NCBI RefSeq assembly: GCF_036116635.1
Contig: NZ_CP107995.1
Coordinates: 6,448,001-6,512,000, forward strand
Reading direction: 5' to 3'
Length of the DNA stretch: 64,000 bases
DNA from: Amycolatopsis sp. NBC_00345
GTDB lineage: Bacteria; Actinomycetota; Actinomycetes; Mycobacteriales; Pseudonocardiaceae
Shown: positions 35,743 to 43,690 of the stretch, in pieces
Layout: every line of letters starts with the position of its first letter
How positions within the stretch are numbered: position 1 is the stretch's first letter
The notes under the pieces: model-generated
The model's database searches: none
What the model was told of the DNA's origin: nothing
Seen by the model: only the letters and a program-made list of their open reading frames with translations
Position numbers and translations under genes: made by a program

Positions 35743-36942
35743 TCAGGCGGCCGCCTCGCGCCCGGCCCCACCTGCGGCGCCTGTCACCCGGCTTTCGTGC
35801 AGTGGTGGCGGTTTCGTCGCGTACACCCGTCCCGTCGGGGTGGTGATCGTGCCGTCGCCGCCGGGCGCCGTGGTGAGGAACCAGCCTGATTCGTCTTTGA
35901 GACGGTGGTGCCGCCGACAGTACGGGGCCAGGTTGTCTTCGGCGGTGTGGCCGCCTTGCGCGAAGTCGTGGGTGTGGTCGATGTCGCTGTACTGCGACGG
36001 ACGGCGACATCCAGGGTGCCGACACACCCGATCCCGCGCCTGAACCAGGTCAGCGAGCGCGGCCGGTGGCCGATAGCGGGTCCGGCCGACACTGAGCACC
36101 TGCCCGGTGTCGGGCTCGGTGATGATCCGCCGCCACACCGAGTTCGAGTCCGCCGCGAGTGCCCGCGCCAGCCACGCCGGAACCGTGCCACAGCCGGAGA
36201 GTTCAGCGGGATCCTCGTTCAGTCCAGCCAACGTCAGCAAGTCCACATAGACATAGACAACGGGCTTGATGCCACTGTCACCCGGTGACCGGTTCAGCAG
36301 CCGATCAACCAGGACATCCGCACGCAACTGCTCCAACGTCCGGGACTCGCCTCCGCGACGCAGCCTCCGCGCCTCCTGATCGAGGGAGATGTAGATCGCC
36401 GAGGCGTGTTCCACGGGCAGATCACACAGCAGAGTGGACATCGTCTCGTCCTGATGAATCAAACACACATTACGGTCGCGCCGTCGCGCCCGGGATCTTC
36501 GCTCATATCCCTCGGCATCCACTTTCTGCACCACCCGATTCACCGCCGCCCGTAACGACGACGGATTCTTCCCCGCCAACCGCGTCGCAACAATCGCGTC
36601 GACCTGACCGGCCATCTCATCAGACAGGGCAATGGTCGGCTCGAATACCATCCGCGCCTTGAAAGCGTCGATCTCTCCACGCCGGAACGCTGCGAACGTC
36701 TCCGGCAACCGGGTAGTCAATGCCTGCGCCAACGCGACATCAGCCCCCGCGCGCCGCTCTGTCACCGACAACTCCAACGCCAGCTCCGCCACCACCGACC
36801 GGGCAGACCCACCCGCCGCCGCGAACAACGCGACATCAGCGGCCTGCTCGGCCTCCAACTGCGCCACCCGGACGGCCCGTTCATGAATCCGAGACAAAAC
36901 ATCAGCTGCTCCATTTAAAGCAGCATCTTCATAATTGCTCAC
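35743..36942 (-). CDS. DUF222 / HNH endonuclease-domain protein (13E12-repeat-like)
   Basis: 399 aa. N-terminal helical DUF222 region (about 20-230) and a C-terminal HNH nuclease module: CRHPGCRRPSQYSDIDHTHDF, followed by GGHTAEDNLAPYCRRHHRLK, with the Cys pairs for zinc and the HNH-type DH/N/H residues. Such proteins occur in many copies in actinobacteria and are associated with repetitive or mobile DNA; their role is unclear. It is less GC-rich at its N-terminal end and lies next to a transposase remnant, suggesting acquired DNA. Confidence 0.88.
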   Translation of the reverse strand: MSNYEDAALNGAADVLSRIHERAVRVAQLEAEQAADVALFAAAGGSARSVVAELALELSVTERRAGADVALAQALTTRLPETFAAFRRGEIDAFKARMVFEPTIALSDEMAGQVDAIVATRLAGKNPSSLRAAVNRVVQKVDAEGYERRSRARRRDRNVCLIHQDETMSTLLCDLPVEHASAIYISLDQEARRLRRGGESRTLEQLRADVLVDRLLNRSPGDSGIKPVVYVYVDLLTLAGLNEDPAELSGCGTVPAWLARALAADSNSVWRRIITEPDTGQVLSVGRTRYRPPAALADLVQARDRVCRHPGCRRPSQYSDIDHTHDFAQGGHTAEDNLAPYCRRHHRLKDESGWFLTTAPGGDGTITTPTGRVYATKPPPLHESRVTGAAGGAGREAAA

Positions 36943-37089
36943 TCTTCAATTTTACCGACGCCACCCATCAAAAACGTCACCAAATCGAGTGAACAAAACG
37001 TCTCCATATCAAATATCAGGCCCGCCCGGAATTCGGCTAACACTGGCGATGGACCTCATTGAGGTTTTCTCCCAGTAGGGCTGGGCGGG

Positions 37090-37400
37090 GTGCGTATTGT
37101 CGCGGAAGCCCGCGACCTCCACATCGGCGGTGCACTCACCGCCGCCGCGGCTCAGGGCCTGACTACCCTTACCGACAAGGCCTGCCACTCCGCTGGCATC
37201 GGGATCCTCACCCCGGTCAAGAAAATCGCAGGCCAACCACCCCGCACCACCGACCAGCCGACCTACAACCTGCTCCACACCCGCCTACGCTGCCTCGGCG
37301 AACGCGCCGCCTCACTCCTGAAAATCCGCTGGCACACCCTCCACCACATCACCCGCTGCCCCGAACACATCGGCACCACCGTCCAAGCAGCAACTCCACA
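37090..37400 (+). pseudogene. Transposase C-terminal fragment (IS5/DDE_Tnp_4-like)
   Basis: The frame beginning near 37090 reads LTTLTDKACHSAGIG, then TDQPTYNLLHTRLRCLGERAASLLKIRW and HTLHHITRCPEHIGTTVQAA. This matches the last third of IS5-like DDE transposases (the LRCLGERAAALLKTRW-type block with the final Glu). The rest of the gene and the terminal inverted repeats are missing. It is an old, incomplete insertion between the HNH gene and the acetyltransferase. Confidence 0.7.
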
Positions 37401-37490
37401 AAGGACAGAGGTATCGCAATTTTCCCGGCGCCCCACCATCAGCTGGAAAACGGCTTTCGCTCCGGGCCGGCGCCAGGGAGAATTCCGGTC

Positions 37491-38018
37491 ATGTTCATCC
37501 GCCAGGCCACCGACGCCGACACCGCGGCGATCCACGCCGTCCACACCGCCGCGTTCCGCGACCACAACCCCGCGGGCACCGTCGAGATCCCGGAAGCCCG
37601 GCTGGTCGGCGAACTACGGGCCGACGGCGACCTGATCCCGGCCCTGTCCCTCGTCGCCGAGCGAGACGGCGAGGTGATCGGCCACGCGTGCTCCAGCCGG
37701 GCCCGCGTCGCCGACGACGCCGGGGCCGCCGTCGGCTTCGGCCCGCTGGGCGTGCTCCCGGAGTTCCAGCGCAGCGGCGCCGGCTCGGCCCTCGTCCAGG
37801 CGACGCTCGGTGCGGCCAACGCTCTGGGCTTCGCCGCCGTGGTCCTCCTCGGCGACCCGAAGTACTACTCCCGCTTCGGTTTTGTCCTGGCCTCGACGCT
37901 GGACATCACGCCACCAGTGCCGGAATGGGCACCGCACTTCCAGGCCCGCACGCTCACCGCGTACACCCCGTCGATCCACGGCCCGTTCCGCTATTCCCCG
38001 GCGTTCGACCGGCTCTGA
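37491..38018 (+). CDS. GNAT-family N-acetyltransferase
   Basis: 175 aa. The acetyl-CoA-binding loop is visible: GFGPLGVLPEFQRSGAGSALV (about residues 80-100), then VVLLGDPKYYSRFGF, typical of the YhbS-like subgroup. Starts at ATG 37491 with AGGGAG upstream; the upstream in-frame sequence is transposase debris. Overlaps the convergent monooxygenase gene by 28 bp at the 3' ends. Acceptor amine unknown. Confidence 0.9.
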   Translation: MFIRQATDADTAAIHAVHTAAFRDHNPAGTVEIPEARLVGELRADGDLIPALSLVAERDGEVIGHACSSRARVADDAGAAVGFGPLGVLPEFQRSGAGSALVQATLGAANALGFAAVVLLGDPKYYSRFGFVLASTLDITPPVPEWAPHFQARTLTAYTPSIHGPFRYSPAFDRL

Positions 38019-39496
38019 ACGGCGTCCCCGCTCAGCTCGGGGCCGAACCAGGTGGTCAACGCGGTGCGCAGTTCGACGGCGGCTTCGGGGAGCCACGCGA
38101 CGTAACCGTCGGGGCGGACCAGCAGCGCCGCGGAGGCCGGGACCTCGCCGACCGCGGGAATCGCCCAGCGGTCAGTGGGGAGGACGGCTTCGATGTGGTC
38201 GACGCGATCGGTCCAGCCTTCGAGCGCGGAGCCGAGACGGGCGTCGAAGTCGAGCAGGATCGGCCGGCCGCGGTGCAGGAGTTCGTAGAGGCGCACGGTG
38301 CCGTCGGCGGTTTTCAGGTCGAGGTCGGGCACGCGCCGGCCGAGGAGCGGGTGCTCGTCGCCGATCGGGTATTCCAGGTCCAGAGCGGAAAGCATGGTGC
38401 CGACGGTGCTGTTGCCGGCCTCGGTCCCGATCAGCGCGGCGACGGTTTCGCGCAGGGCCTCCACATGCGGGCCGGGGCGGCCGAGGAGGGTTTGCGCGCG
38501 GGTGTTCCGCAGTACGCGGTCGGCGACCGGGCGGCGTTCCGTTTCGTAGCTGTCCAGCAGGGTTTCCGGCGCGCGGCCGTCGACGACCAGCGCGAGTTTC
38601 CAGCCGAGGTTGACCGCGTCCTGCATACCGGTGTTCATCCCCTGCCCGCCGGCCGGGGAATGGATGTGCGCGGCGTCCCCGGCGAGCAGGACCCGGCCGC
38701 TCCGGTACCGGTCGGCGAGCCGGGCGGCGTCGCCGAAGTGGGAGATCCAGCGCGGGCTGTGCATGCCGAAGTCGGTGCCGGCGATGCGGACCATGGCCGC
38801 CCGCAGGTCTTCGAAGCCGACCTCGGCCTGCCGGTCCAGGACCCGGTCGTAGTCCGAAACGATCACCCGGTACCAGCCGGGCTCGAAGCCGAGCACCGAG
38901 AAATTACCCAGCTCGGCGCGCTTCTGGACAAAGGGCTCAGTCGGCGGCTCGGTCAGTTCGACGTCGCCGAGCAGGGAAGTCATCGTCGCCGCGGTACCGG
39001 CGAAGCCGACGCCGGCGAGCTTGCGCACCACGCTGCGGCCACCGTCGCAGCCGACCAGGTAGTCGGCGCGAATCTGCTGCGAGCCGTTGATCTGCACGGT
39101 GACGCCGTCGTCATCCTGCTCGAAGCCGGTGATCTCGGACGACCACCGCACCCGCCCGCCCAGCTCGACCAAACGCGCTTCGAGCAGCCGCTCGACCTTC
39201 GACTGGAGCAGCGTCAGCGTGTACGGGAACCGCGTGTCGAACCGGCTGAAGTTCAACCCGATCCCGGAGAAGTGCCCGGCCTGGATCGGGCGGCCCTGGG
39301 CTTGGAACGGCGCGAGCATTCCGCGCTGGTCAAGCACTTCGAGGGTGCGCGGGTGCATGCCCCCGGCCCGCGATTCGTCGCCGCGCCCGGCCAGCCGGTC
39401 GACCACCTGCACGTCGACCCCGGCCAGCCGGAGCTCGCAGGCCAGCATCAGTCCGGTCGGGCCGCCGCCGGCGATCAGCACGCTCGTGGTTTCCAT
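37991..39496 (-). CDS. Aromatic-ring FAD monooxygenase (PHBH family with thioredoxin-like C-terminus)
   Basis: 501 aa. FAD motif VLIAGGGPTGLMLACELRLAG, DG motif YLVGCDGGRSVVRKLAG, GD motif VLLAGDAAHIHSPAGGQGMN, and a C-terminal thioredoxin-like domain from about 390 (HPLLGRRVPDLDL). It belongs with polyketide hydroxylases and rifampicin/tetracycline-modifying monooxygenases. Divergent from a classical TetR-type repressor across a 68-bp gap holding a strong inverted repeat, the arrangement of an inducible detoxification gene. The actual substrate is unknown. Confidence 0.9.
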   Translation of the reverse strand: METTSVLIAGGGPTGLMLACELRLAGVDVQVVDRLAGRGDESRAGGMHPRTLEVLDQRGMLAPFQAQGRPIQAGHFSGIGLNFSRFDTRFPYTLTLLQSKVERLLEARLVELGGRVRWSSEITGFEQDDDGVTVQINGSQQIRADYLVGCDGGRSVVRKLAGVGFAGTAATMTSLLGDVELTEPPTEPFVQKRAELGNFSVLGFEPGWYRVIVSDYDRVLDRQAEVGFEDLRAAMVRIAGTDFGMHSPRWISHFGDAARLADRYRSGRVLLAGDAAHIHSPAGGQGMNTGMQDAVNLGWKLALVVDGRAPETLLDSYETERRPVADRVLRNTRAQTLLGRPGPHVEALRETVAALIGTEAGNSTVGTMLSALDLEYPIGDEHPLLGRRVPDLDLKTADGTVRLYELLHRGRPILLDFDARLGSALEGWTDRVDHIEAVLPTDRWAIPAVGEVPASAALLVRPDGYVAWLPEAAVELRTALTTWFGPELSGDAVQSRSNAGE

Positions 39497-39507
39497 CGAA
39501 ACTCTCC

Positions 39508-39538
39508 TTAACGTTGTTCATTGAACGATGTTAAGGAT
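39508..39538. promoter_or_regulatory. TetR operator between monooxygenase and repressor genes
   Basis: 31-bp inverted repeat: 15-bp arms 39508-39522 and 39524-39538 match with two mismatches, each arm ending in CTTAAC/GTTAAG. A further half-site-like copy (CCTAACGATGTTAAG) follows at 39544-39558, close to the repressor ATG at 39565. The location between the two divergent starts suits autoregulated repression of both genes. Confidence 0.75.
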
Positions 39539-39564
39539 GACCCTAACGATGTTAAGCTGTCAAG

Positions 39565-40209
39565 GTGAAGCTCAACCGCGAAGTGATCGCCAAGACCGCC
39601 CTCGGCCTGCTCAACGACGTCGGCCTCGACGGGCTGACCATGCGCCTGCTCGCCAAGGAGCTCGGCGTCCAGGCGGCGGCGCTGTACTGGCACCTGAAGA
39701 ACAAGCAGCAGCTGCTCGACGCGATGGCGGCGATCATGTTCAACGAGCTCAGCGACGGGCTGGAAGCGCCGAGGAAGGGCGAGGACTGGGCGGACTGGGT
39801 CGGCGAACGGGTCCGCGCCATTCGCCGGATGATGCTGAAGTACCGGGACGGCGCCCGGGTGTTCGCCGGCACCTACATCGCCGAATCCGAGCTGCCACGG
39901 TCCCTCGAGCTGACGCTGGCGACCATGGTCGACGCCGGATTCTCAGCCCGCGACGCGGCGCGTGGCTTCCCCGTGCTCTACCACTACGCGGTCGGCTTCA
40001 CCATCGAGGAGCAGGCACGCAGCGGCGCCGACTACGCCGGCGACAACCCGTACCATGCCAACGAGCTGGCGGAAAACGTTGACGCAGAACGGTTTCCCCT
40101 CACCGCGCAGGCGGCAGGCGACCTGTTCGACGCCCGTACCGACGACGGGTTCGAGGACGGGCTGCAGGTGATCATCGCCGGGCTCCGGGCCCGCTACCTG
40201 CGCACCTGA
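39565..40209 (+). CDS. TetR-type repressor of the divergent monooxygenase
   Basis: 214 aa. The N-terminus KLNREVIAKTALGLLNDVGLDGLTMRLLAKELGVQ, with ALYWHLKNKQQLLDAMA, closely follows the classical tetracycline repressor (its LYWHVKNKRALLDAL block) and not the broader AcrR group. The C-terminal half fits the TetR_C ligand-binding domain. It probably binds the inverted repeat at 39508-39538 and releases it on meeting a polycyclic ligand. Convergent with the importer operon, 2 bp between stops. Confidence 0.92.
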   Translation: MKLNREVIAKTALGLLNDVGLDGLTMRLLAKELGVQAAALYWHLKNKQQLLDAMAAIMFNELSDGLEAPRKGEDWADWVGERVRAIRRMMLKYRDGARVFAGTYIAESELPRSLELTLATMVDAGFSARDAARGFPVLYHYAVGFTIEEQARSGADYAGDNPYHANELAENVDAERFPLTAQAAGDLFDARTDDGFEDGLQVIIAGLRARYLRT

Positions 40210-40211
40210 GC

Positions 40212-41114
40212 TCAGCCGGGCGTGGCCGCCTTCAGGTTGTTGCGGGCCAGGAAGTCTTCCGCGATGTCGAGCGGATTGCGTTTCTCGTCGGTGAACTGGA
40301 CGTTCAGCTCGGTCAGCTGATCGGTCGTCAGCACGGCCGAGACGCGGTTCAACGCGGCCACCTCGCTCGGGGACAGCGTGCCCTTCGCGATGAGCGGCAC
40401 GATGTTCTGCGCCGGGAACATGTGCTTGTCGTCGTCGAGCGGGACGAAGCCGTTGGACTTGATGGTGGACGAGGTGCTGAACAGGTCCGCCACCTGGACC
40501 TCCCCCGACTTCAGCGCGGCCACCGTGACCGGGCCGCCGGTGTCGGTCGTGCGGATCTCCTTGAACGTGCACCCGTAGAGCTGCTTGATCCGGTCCTTCC
40601 AGCGGCTGCTCCACTGGCCCGGCCCGCCCATCACCAGGTCCTGGCAGCGCGAGCCCAGCTCGGAGAACGTCTTCACGCCCGAGTCGGCCAGCTGCTTGCC
40701 CACCACGAGCAGGTCCTTGTCCTCCGCGGGCGCCTGGTCCAGCACCTCGAACCCGGCGGGCAGCTTCTGCTTCAGCTGCGCGTAGACGTCCTCCGACGTC
40801 GTCGCCTGCGTGTCCTTGTCGAAGTACCGCAACAGGTTCCCGCTGTAGTCCGGCACCAGCGAGAGCGATTTGTCCTGCAGCGCCTTGACCACGACCTCGC
40901 GGCTGCCGACCGGCGGGCGCACGGTGACGTTCTCCGCGCCCGCGTTGCGCAGCGCACCCGCGTAGATCTGGGCGAGCAGCAGGCTTTCCCCGACATCGGA
41001 CGCGCCGATGATGATGTTGCCGCTGTCGCCGCCCTCACCGCCGCCGGCCAGCGGGTTGCCACAACCCGCTGCCAGCAGGGCGACGGCGGCCGCGAGCACT
41101 GCGAAACGCTTCAC
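40212..41114 (-). CDS. Quaternary-amine ABC importer substrate-binding lipoprotein
   Basis: 300 aa from GTG 41114. A lipoprotein signal peptide (FAVLAAAVALLAAGCGN, lipobox LAAGC) tethers it outside the membrane. OpuAC/ProX-type type II periplasmic-binding fold: IIIGASDVGESLLLAQIYAGAL, LVPDYSGNLLRYF, VQVADLFSTSSTI and VLTTDQLTELNVQF. Binds glycine betaine, choline or a related osmolyte; the exact ligand is not set. Last gene of a four-gene operon, overlapping the permease stop by 4 bp (GTGA). Confidence 0.92.
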   Translation of the reverse strand: MKRFAVLAAAVALLAAGCGNPLAGGGEGGDSGNIIIGASDVGESLLLAQIYAGALRNAGAENVTVRPPVGSREVVVKALQDKSLSLVPDYSGNLLRYFDKDTQATTSEDVYAQLKQKLPAGFEVLDQAPAEDKDLLVVGKQLADSGVKTFSELGSRCQDLVMGGPGQWSSRWKDRIKQLYGCTFKEIRTTDTGGPVTVAALKSGEVQVADLFSTSSTIKSNGFVPLDDDKHMFPAQNIVPLIAKGTLSPSEVAALNRVSAVLTTDQLTELNVQFTDEKRNPLDIAEDFLARNNLKAATPG

Positions 41115-41815
41115 GCCACACCTCCGGCGGCCGCGGCCCGGCCGGACGTCGCCTGCGCGGCGAGCCGGACCCCCTTCGGGACCAGCGCCCGCTGGACCGC
41201 GGAGAGGACGAGGTCGAACACGATGGCCAGCAACGCGGTCAGGATCGCGCCGGCGACCACCTCGGTGTAGTCGAGGATCGCCAGCCCGTCGAGCAGGAAC
41301 CGGCCAAGACCGCCGAGCCCGACGTACGCGGCGACGGCGGCCGTCGCGATCAACTGCATCACGGCGTTGCGGATCCCGCCCAGCACCAGCGGCAGGGCGA
41401 TCGGCAGCTCGACCTGCCACAGCTGCTGCCAGCCGGTCATGCCGATGCCCTCCGCGGCGTCGACCACGTCGTGCTCGGCCGCCAGCAGCCCAGCGTACGT
41501 GCCGGCGAGGATCGGCGGGATCGCCAGCACCACCAGCCCGATCACCGCCGCCAGCTTGCTGTCGGTGAACAGCAGGAACAGGAAGGTCACCAGGCCCAGC
41601 GTCGGCAGCGCGCGGATCGCGTTGCCCGCGCCGACGAGGACGACGGAGCCGCGGCCGGTGTGCCCCACGTACAGGCCCAGCGGCACGGCGATGACCAGCG
41701 CGATCACCAGCGCCAGCAGCACGTAGCCGATGTGCGCGAGAAGCTGGGCGCCGATGCCGTCCGGGCCCTGCCAGTTCGCGGCGGTGGTGAACCAGCCGAA
41801 GACGTCGCCGATCAT
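41111..41815 (-). CDS. Quaternary-amine ABC importer permease
   Basis: 234 aa, about six transmembrane helices. It has the BPD_transp_1 core with the EAA loop (HDVVDAAEGIGMTGWQQLWQVELPIALPLVLGGIRNAV) that docks on the ATPase. A long extracytoplasmic N-terminal part is missing, as normal for OpuCB/CD-type permeases. The start overlaps the stop of the upstream permease (ATGA) and its own stop overlaps the binding-protein start. Confidence 0.92.
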   Translation of the reverse strand: MIGDVFGWFTTAANWQGPDGIGAQLLAHIGYVLLALVIALVIAVPLGLYVGHTGRGSVVLVGAGNAIRALPTLGLVTFLFLLFTDSKLAAVIGLVVLAIPPILAGTYAGLLAAEHDVVDAAEGIGMTGWQQLWQVELPIALPLVLGGIRNAVMQLIATAAVAAYVGLGGLGRFLLDGLAILDYTEVVAGAILTALLAIVFDLVLSAVQRALVPKGVRLAAQATSGRAAAAGGVA

Positions 41816-42507
41816 CCGGCCGTCACCTCCACGGCGGGCGCCTTGCCCGCGCGTTCCCAGGGTGTGAGGAGATTTCGCAGCAGCACCAGCAGAACGTCGA
41901 CGACCAGCGCCAGCAGCAGCGTCAGCACGATGCCCACCACGATCGGCGAGAAGTACGTGCGCTGGAAGCCGTCGGTGAACAGCACGCCGAGGCCGCCGGT
42001 GCCGATCAGCGCGCCGACGCTGACCAGGCTGATGTTGCTCACCGACGCCACCCGCACCCCGGCGGCCAGCACCGGCACGGAAAGCGGCAGCTCGACGCCG
42101 AGGAACCGGCGCGGCGCGCGGTAGCCGATCGCCGTGGCGGCCGCGATGATGTGCGGCGGCACCGCGTCCAGCGCGTCAAGGACCGGGCGCACCAGCAGCG
42201 CCGTGGTGTAGATGGTCAGCGCGACGATGACGTTGATGCTGTCCAGGATCTTCGAGCCGATGATGCCCGGGATCACCACGAACAGCGCGAGCGACGGGAT
42301 CGTGTACAGCAGGTTCGACAGCACCAGCAGCACGCTGCGCACCGGCTGCCACTGGTGCCCGACCCAGCCGAGCAGGATGGCCAGCACGATGCCGATCACC
42401 AGCGGCACCAGCGCGAGGTAGATGTGCTCGCCGAGGTCGCCGAGGATCTCGCCGCGGTTGTTGGCGCTGGCCAGGTACCGGCCCAGCTCGCCGAAGAAGC
42501 CGCCCAT
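41812..42507 (-). CDS. Quaternary-amine ABC importer permease
   Basis: 231 aa, second permease of the heterodimer. EAA loop: LDAVPPHIIAAATAIGYRAPRRFLGVELPLSVPVLAAGVRVA. The membrane segments IYLALVPLVIGIVLAILLGWV and VVVGIVLTLLLALVVDVLLVLL are clear. ATG overlaps the ATPase stop by one base (TGATG), and its stop overlaps the next ATG. Confidence 0.92.
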   Translation of the reverse strand: MGGFFGELGRYLASANNRGEILGDLGEHIYLALVPLVIGIVLAILLGWVGHQWQPVRSVLLVLSNLLYTIPSLALFVVIPGIIGSKILDSINVIVALTIYTTALLVRPVLDALDAVPPHIIAAATAIGYRAPRRFLGVELPLSVPVLAAGVRVASVSNISLVSVGALIGTGGLGVLFTDGFQRTYFSPIVVGIVLTLLLALVVDVLLVLLRNLLTPWERAGKAPAVEVTAG

Positions 42508-43595
42508 CAGGACGCCTGCGGGGTGGCCTCGATTATTTCCAGGACCTGGCGCGCCACGACCGTGCCGACCACGCGGTGCTCGTCGTCGACGACCACGCCG
42601 AGGCTGGCCGGCGACGAAAGCGCGGCGTCCAGCGCGCCGCGGATGGGCGTGCCCCGCACGTACAGCGAGCCGCCGGCGACTAGGTCGTCCTCGGTCAGCG
42701 CACCGTCCACAGTGGAGTTCGGTGGCAGCCAGCCCCGTGGCTGCTTGTCGGCGTTCACCACGAGCTGCCAGCCGGTGCTCGGCCCGGTGAACTCGCCGCC
42801 CAGCTCGACCAGCGCGACGTCGGAGACCTCGACCCCGTTGGCGGAGAGGAAGGACAGCCCGCGGTAGCCGCGGTCCTTGCCGACGAACGAGGCGACGAAG
42901 TCGTCCACCGGGTGCCGCAGCACGTCCGACGGGGTGCCGTACTGCGCGAGCTTGCCGCCGACGCGCATCACCGCCACCTTGTCGCCCAGCCGCACGGCCT
43001 CGTCGATGTCGTGGGTGACGAACACGATCGTCTTGCCCAGCTGCGACTGCAGCCGCAGCAGCTCGTCCTGCAGCCCCTCGCGGACGATCGGGTCGACCGC
43101 GGAGAACGGCTCGTCCATCAGCAGCACCGGCGAGTCCGCCGCGAGCGCCCTGGCGACGCCGACGCGCTGCTGCTGGCCGCCCGACAGCTGCGCCGGGTAC
43201 CGCTTGCCCAGCTCGGTCGGCAGGCCGACGGTCTCCAGCAGCTCGCCCGCGCGGGCGCGGGCCTTGCGCTTGTCCCAGCCGGACAGCAGCGGGACGGTGG
43301 CGATGTTGTCCAGCACCGTCCGGTGTGGAAAGAGGCCGGCGTGCTGGATGACGTAGCCGATGCCGCGGCGCAGCAGCGCGGGATCGCCGTCGGCGACGTC
43401 CTTGCCGTCGAGCAGCACGGCGCCGGACGTCGGCTCCACCATGCGGTTGATCATCCGCAGTGACGTGGTCTTGCCGCAGCCGGACGGGCCGACGAACACC
43501 GTGATGGTGCCGTCCTCGACCGTCAGGGAGAGGCCGTCGACGGCCACCGTGCCATCCGGATACCGTTTGGTCACGTCACGGAATTCGATTGTCAC
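42507..43595 (-). CDS. Quaternary-amine ABC importer ATPase (OpuCA/ProV-like)
   Basis: 362 aa from GTG 43595 with GGAGAAG upstream. ABC domain: Walker A VGPSGCGKTTSL, Q-loop YVIQHAGLFPHRT, signature LSGGQQQRVGVARAL, Walker B LLMDEPFSAVDPIVR, switch VTHDIDEA. The C-terminal region (about 240-360) looks like a CBS-pair remnant (LGVVVDDEHRVVGTVVARQVLE), which in this family senses ionic strength. First gene of the operon; uptake of compatible solutes is the likely role. Confidence 0.93.
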   Translation of the reverse strand: MTIEFRDVTKRYPDGTVAVDGLSLTVEDGTITVFVGPSGCGKTTSLRMINRMVEPTSGAVLLDGKDVADGDPALLRRGIGYVIQHAGLFPHRTVLDNIATVPLLSGWDKRKARARAGELLETVGLPTELGKRYPAQLSGGQQQRVGVARALAADSPVLLMDEPFSAVDPIVREGLQDELLRLQSQLGKTIVFVTHDIDEAVRLGDKVAVMRVGGKLAQYGTPSDVLRHPVDDFVASFVGKDRGYRGLSFLSANGVEVSDVALVELGGEFTGPSTGWQLVVNADKQPRGWLPPNSTVDGALTEDDLVAGGSLYVRGTPIRGALDAALSSPASLGVVVDDEHRVVGTVVARQVLEIIEATPQAS

Positions 43596-43690
43596 AGACT
43601 TCTCCCCACGTCAGATGCAGGAACGACGGTAGCCCACTCGACGGCCCTTGGCAGCCTGTCCCGAAGGCTGGCCGGTTAGGCTCGGCCACC

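Noticed and set aside
36943..37490. Intact insertion sequence
   Set aside because: Only the transposase C-terminal third is left and no terminal inverted repeats were found.
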